From positions 510,321,442-510,381,441 of the forward strand of contig NC_081410.1 of NCBI RefSeq assembly GCF_030272615.1: 60,000 nucleotides of DNA, written 5' to 3'. A model generated the notes under the pieces. It had not been told where the DNA came from and searched no databases. It was given only the letters and a program-made list of their open reading frames with translations. Source of the DNA: Cryptomeria japonica (lineage: Eukaryota; Streptophyta; Pinopsida; Cupressales; Cupressaceae). A program made the translations under genes and the position numbers. Below are positions 58,256 to 60,000 of the stretch, in pieces. Position 1 is the first letter of the stretch. The number at the start of each line of letters is the position of its first letter.

Positions 58256-60000
58256 ATGCCTATTGAGACAAGGTCAAAATCTAAAAAGATGGGCGAACCA
58301 ACGTATCAACCCATTGACAACATATCAAATTCACAGTTTCAAACTAGTCAAACAGTACAAATTGAAGGTTCATCAAACACATCATTACCACCATATGGAA
58401 TGGTTCAACTTGGACCACCTCCATTATATGCACCAATATTTGTACCCATGAAACCAGGACATGGGAGTGTTCCACCAACACCAAGAGGAAATGCACCTTT
58501 CGATTGGAATCAACCAAACCTGCAACATGAAATTCAAATATTACATGAGGAACAAACTCTTTCACAAGGATTTGGTTCAGATCAAGGCATTCAACAAGAA
58601 ACAAATCAAAACATTTTACAAGATTCTTCATCAGATTTCAATGCTTCTGATGATGTTGATATGTTCCTTCAAGATCCAAAGTTGACAAAAAAGATGGATA
58701 AATTCTTGAACAAGGTCTTTAAGATGTTCCCACAAAAATATCTTGACATGATGAGTAATGTGACCTCCTCAAGTGAGAAAATCAATGTGTAAAAACAACA
58801 AGGTGGTGAGTTGTTAAGTTTCTCTCCGCATCCCAATGAAGAAACTGTGCAACAAGAAACTCAACCTACCTTGATGAGTAAACATGCTTCAAAGGCATTG
58901 ACAGTGACTATTCCTCAAAAGTCACCATTTGAGACAATAAATAATCCATTATTTAACACAACACCTGTAACACAAGATCAAATGAAGACCACACAAATAT
59001 TGACAGCTGTCCCTCAACAAGAAGTGGTTCCTCACATGCATAAAATTGGATCAAAATCTAAGATGCAAGAAAGCTTCACGATTGGAATGCCTGATCTCAC
59101 CAATGTCCAAAATAATTCCATGATACAACAAAGTTCTTATGTCCCACTAAGTTCAATATACTTGCCAAACACTCAAGTACCTATTATGCAGACTATTGTG
59201 ACAGATCCTTCGATAATGGTGACACAAAGAGCTACAGATAGTGGTTTGCACCAACAACAAATGTTGCAACAATTGAGTAATACACAAAAGGTACAATCGA
59301 ATGTGCAAACAAACAATGCTCAACAACAACAATATTGCATTCGACAACAAGTTGCAGCGCCCTCTGCACCACTACAAGTTAATGCAAACTTGCAACCACC
59401 ACAATGGATTGGACAAACAACACAACAAGTTAATGCAAGTGCCATACCCCATCTTAAGGAGAAACAACAAAAACCACCCAAACAAAGTTTTTTGCAAATG
59501 ATGTGATTTACACCGCGACAACAACAATTGGCACAAAGTTAGCAAATTCCAATTTGTCAGCATCAACAACAACATGTGCTTCAATATGTGTCAAGACAAA
59601 CAAGCTATCATACTTCACAACCGCAATTGACGTCTGTGCAATATCAACAACACCCTAAATTGCAATATCAACCTAGGCTACAAATGATGATACCACCACA
59701 AGAAGCACAGCAACAAGGTCAATATCAAGGAATGGCACAACCACAACAATAAGAGGTGTACCAAGAACATTATATGCTGGAGACACCAAAGACGGCAATT
59801 TCAGAGCATCAACAACCGATCGAAAACATGATGTATCGACAAAGAGTACCCACTCGGATTAATGATGGACCTCCAAAATCTGATACAATTGTGCAACAAC
59901 TTGAGAAGTTGCAATGACAAGTCGATGCATTAGAAACCAAAGGGACAAAGAAGTTGTATATAGATCAAGATTTATGTCCTAATCCATTTGACAAGAGCTT
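58256..60000 (+). pseudogene. gag: Gypsy-like gag, N-terminal part (stops, cut by window end)
   Basis: The Met at 58256 (MPIETRSKSKKMGE) is preferred over 58238, as the basic start is typical of such gags. The protein is rich in Q, P and N, with polyglutamine-like stretches (QQQQY, QQQQQ-type) up to 59750. The end, LYIDQDLCPNPFDKSF at 59950, looks like the entry to a gypsy capsid domain. The same frame runs from 58256 to 60000, interrupted by five single-codon stops: TAA 58790, TGA 59504, TAG 59538, TAA 59750 and TGA 59915. At least three look like C-to-T changes of CAA, CAG or CGA. There is no frameshift, so decay is by point mutation. Confidence 0.75.

Larger units (their letters stand above)
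55321..60000 (+). mobile_element. Ty3/gypsy-like element, 5' half (cut by window end)
   Basis: It has an LTR at 55321-56108 with perfect 6-bp inverted ends (TGTAGA/TCTACA), a primer-site-like sequence at 56113, a leader of about 2.1 kb and a glutamine-rich gag beginning at 58256. The long leader and gag style recall the Tat/Ogre or other non-chromodomain gypsy groups, but no pol is in view, so the lineage is inferred. Confidence 0.75.

Overview
This window is a plant nuclear repeat landscape, most likely from a large, repeat-rich genome. A gymnosperm is my guess, from the dense nested LTR elements and long gypsy leaders, but no host gene is present to prove it. I see no intact cellular gene, tRNA, rRNA, CRISPR array or organelle segment. 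Nearly everything is transposon DNA, much of it nested and broken by stop codons that look like C-to-T decay.

Layout. 1-11930: a complete Ty1/copia element (copia A, 11-7745, 5-bp target duplication GAAGT) sits inside the gag of another copia (copia B, window start and 7746-11930). Copia B in turn interrupts an L1-type LINE on the minus strand (11931-15437). 15878-28196: an unusual minus-strand array, LTR-internal-LTR-internal-LTR (family I). Each internal part encodes a coiled-coil gag with four CCHC knuckles and a second protein of about 1050 codons (ORF2), with no protease, integrase, reverse transcriptase or RNase H. 29164-35807: a plus-strand element (family II) with a different DNA sequence but the same plan and a recognisably homologous ORF2. 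It splits an older, broken minus-strand gene (28197-29163 and 35808-36150).

36490-39647: simple and low-complexity DNA (GTGCGCAC-rich repeats, a purine-only-like tract, AT-rich DNA). 39653-43717: a solo LTR of about 4.07 kb with a perfect TCCAC duplication. 44521-50743: a Ty3/gypsy chromovirus ending in a chromodomain, its 5' LTR replaced in part by a family I LTR fragment. 50815-53700: a second, distant copy of the large-LTR type, interrupted by a solo LTR (51948-52758) and running into a TATG/CATA microsatellite. 54230-55206: an unrecognised broken protein gene. 55321-60000: the 5' half of another gypsy element (LTR, long leader, glutamine-rich gag), cut by the window end.

The best candidate for something undescribed is the pol-less family I/II lineage. 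Two families diverged at the DNA level keep the same two-ORF layout, nearly equal ORF2 lengths and matching ORF2 motifs. They also share primer site, polypurine leader and LTR core motifs with the copia elements beside them, which suggests mobilisation by copia enzymes in trans.
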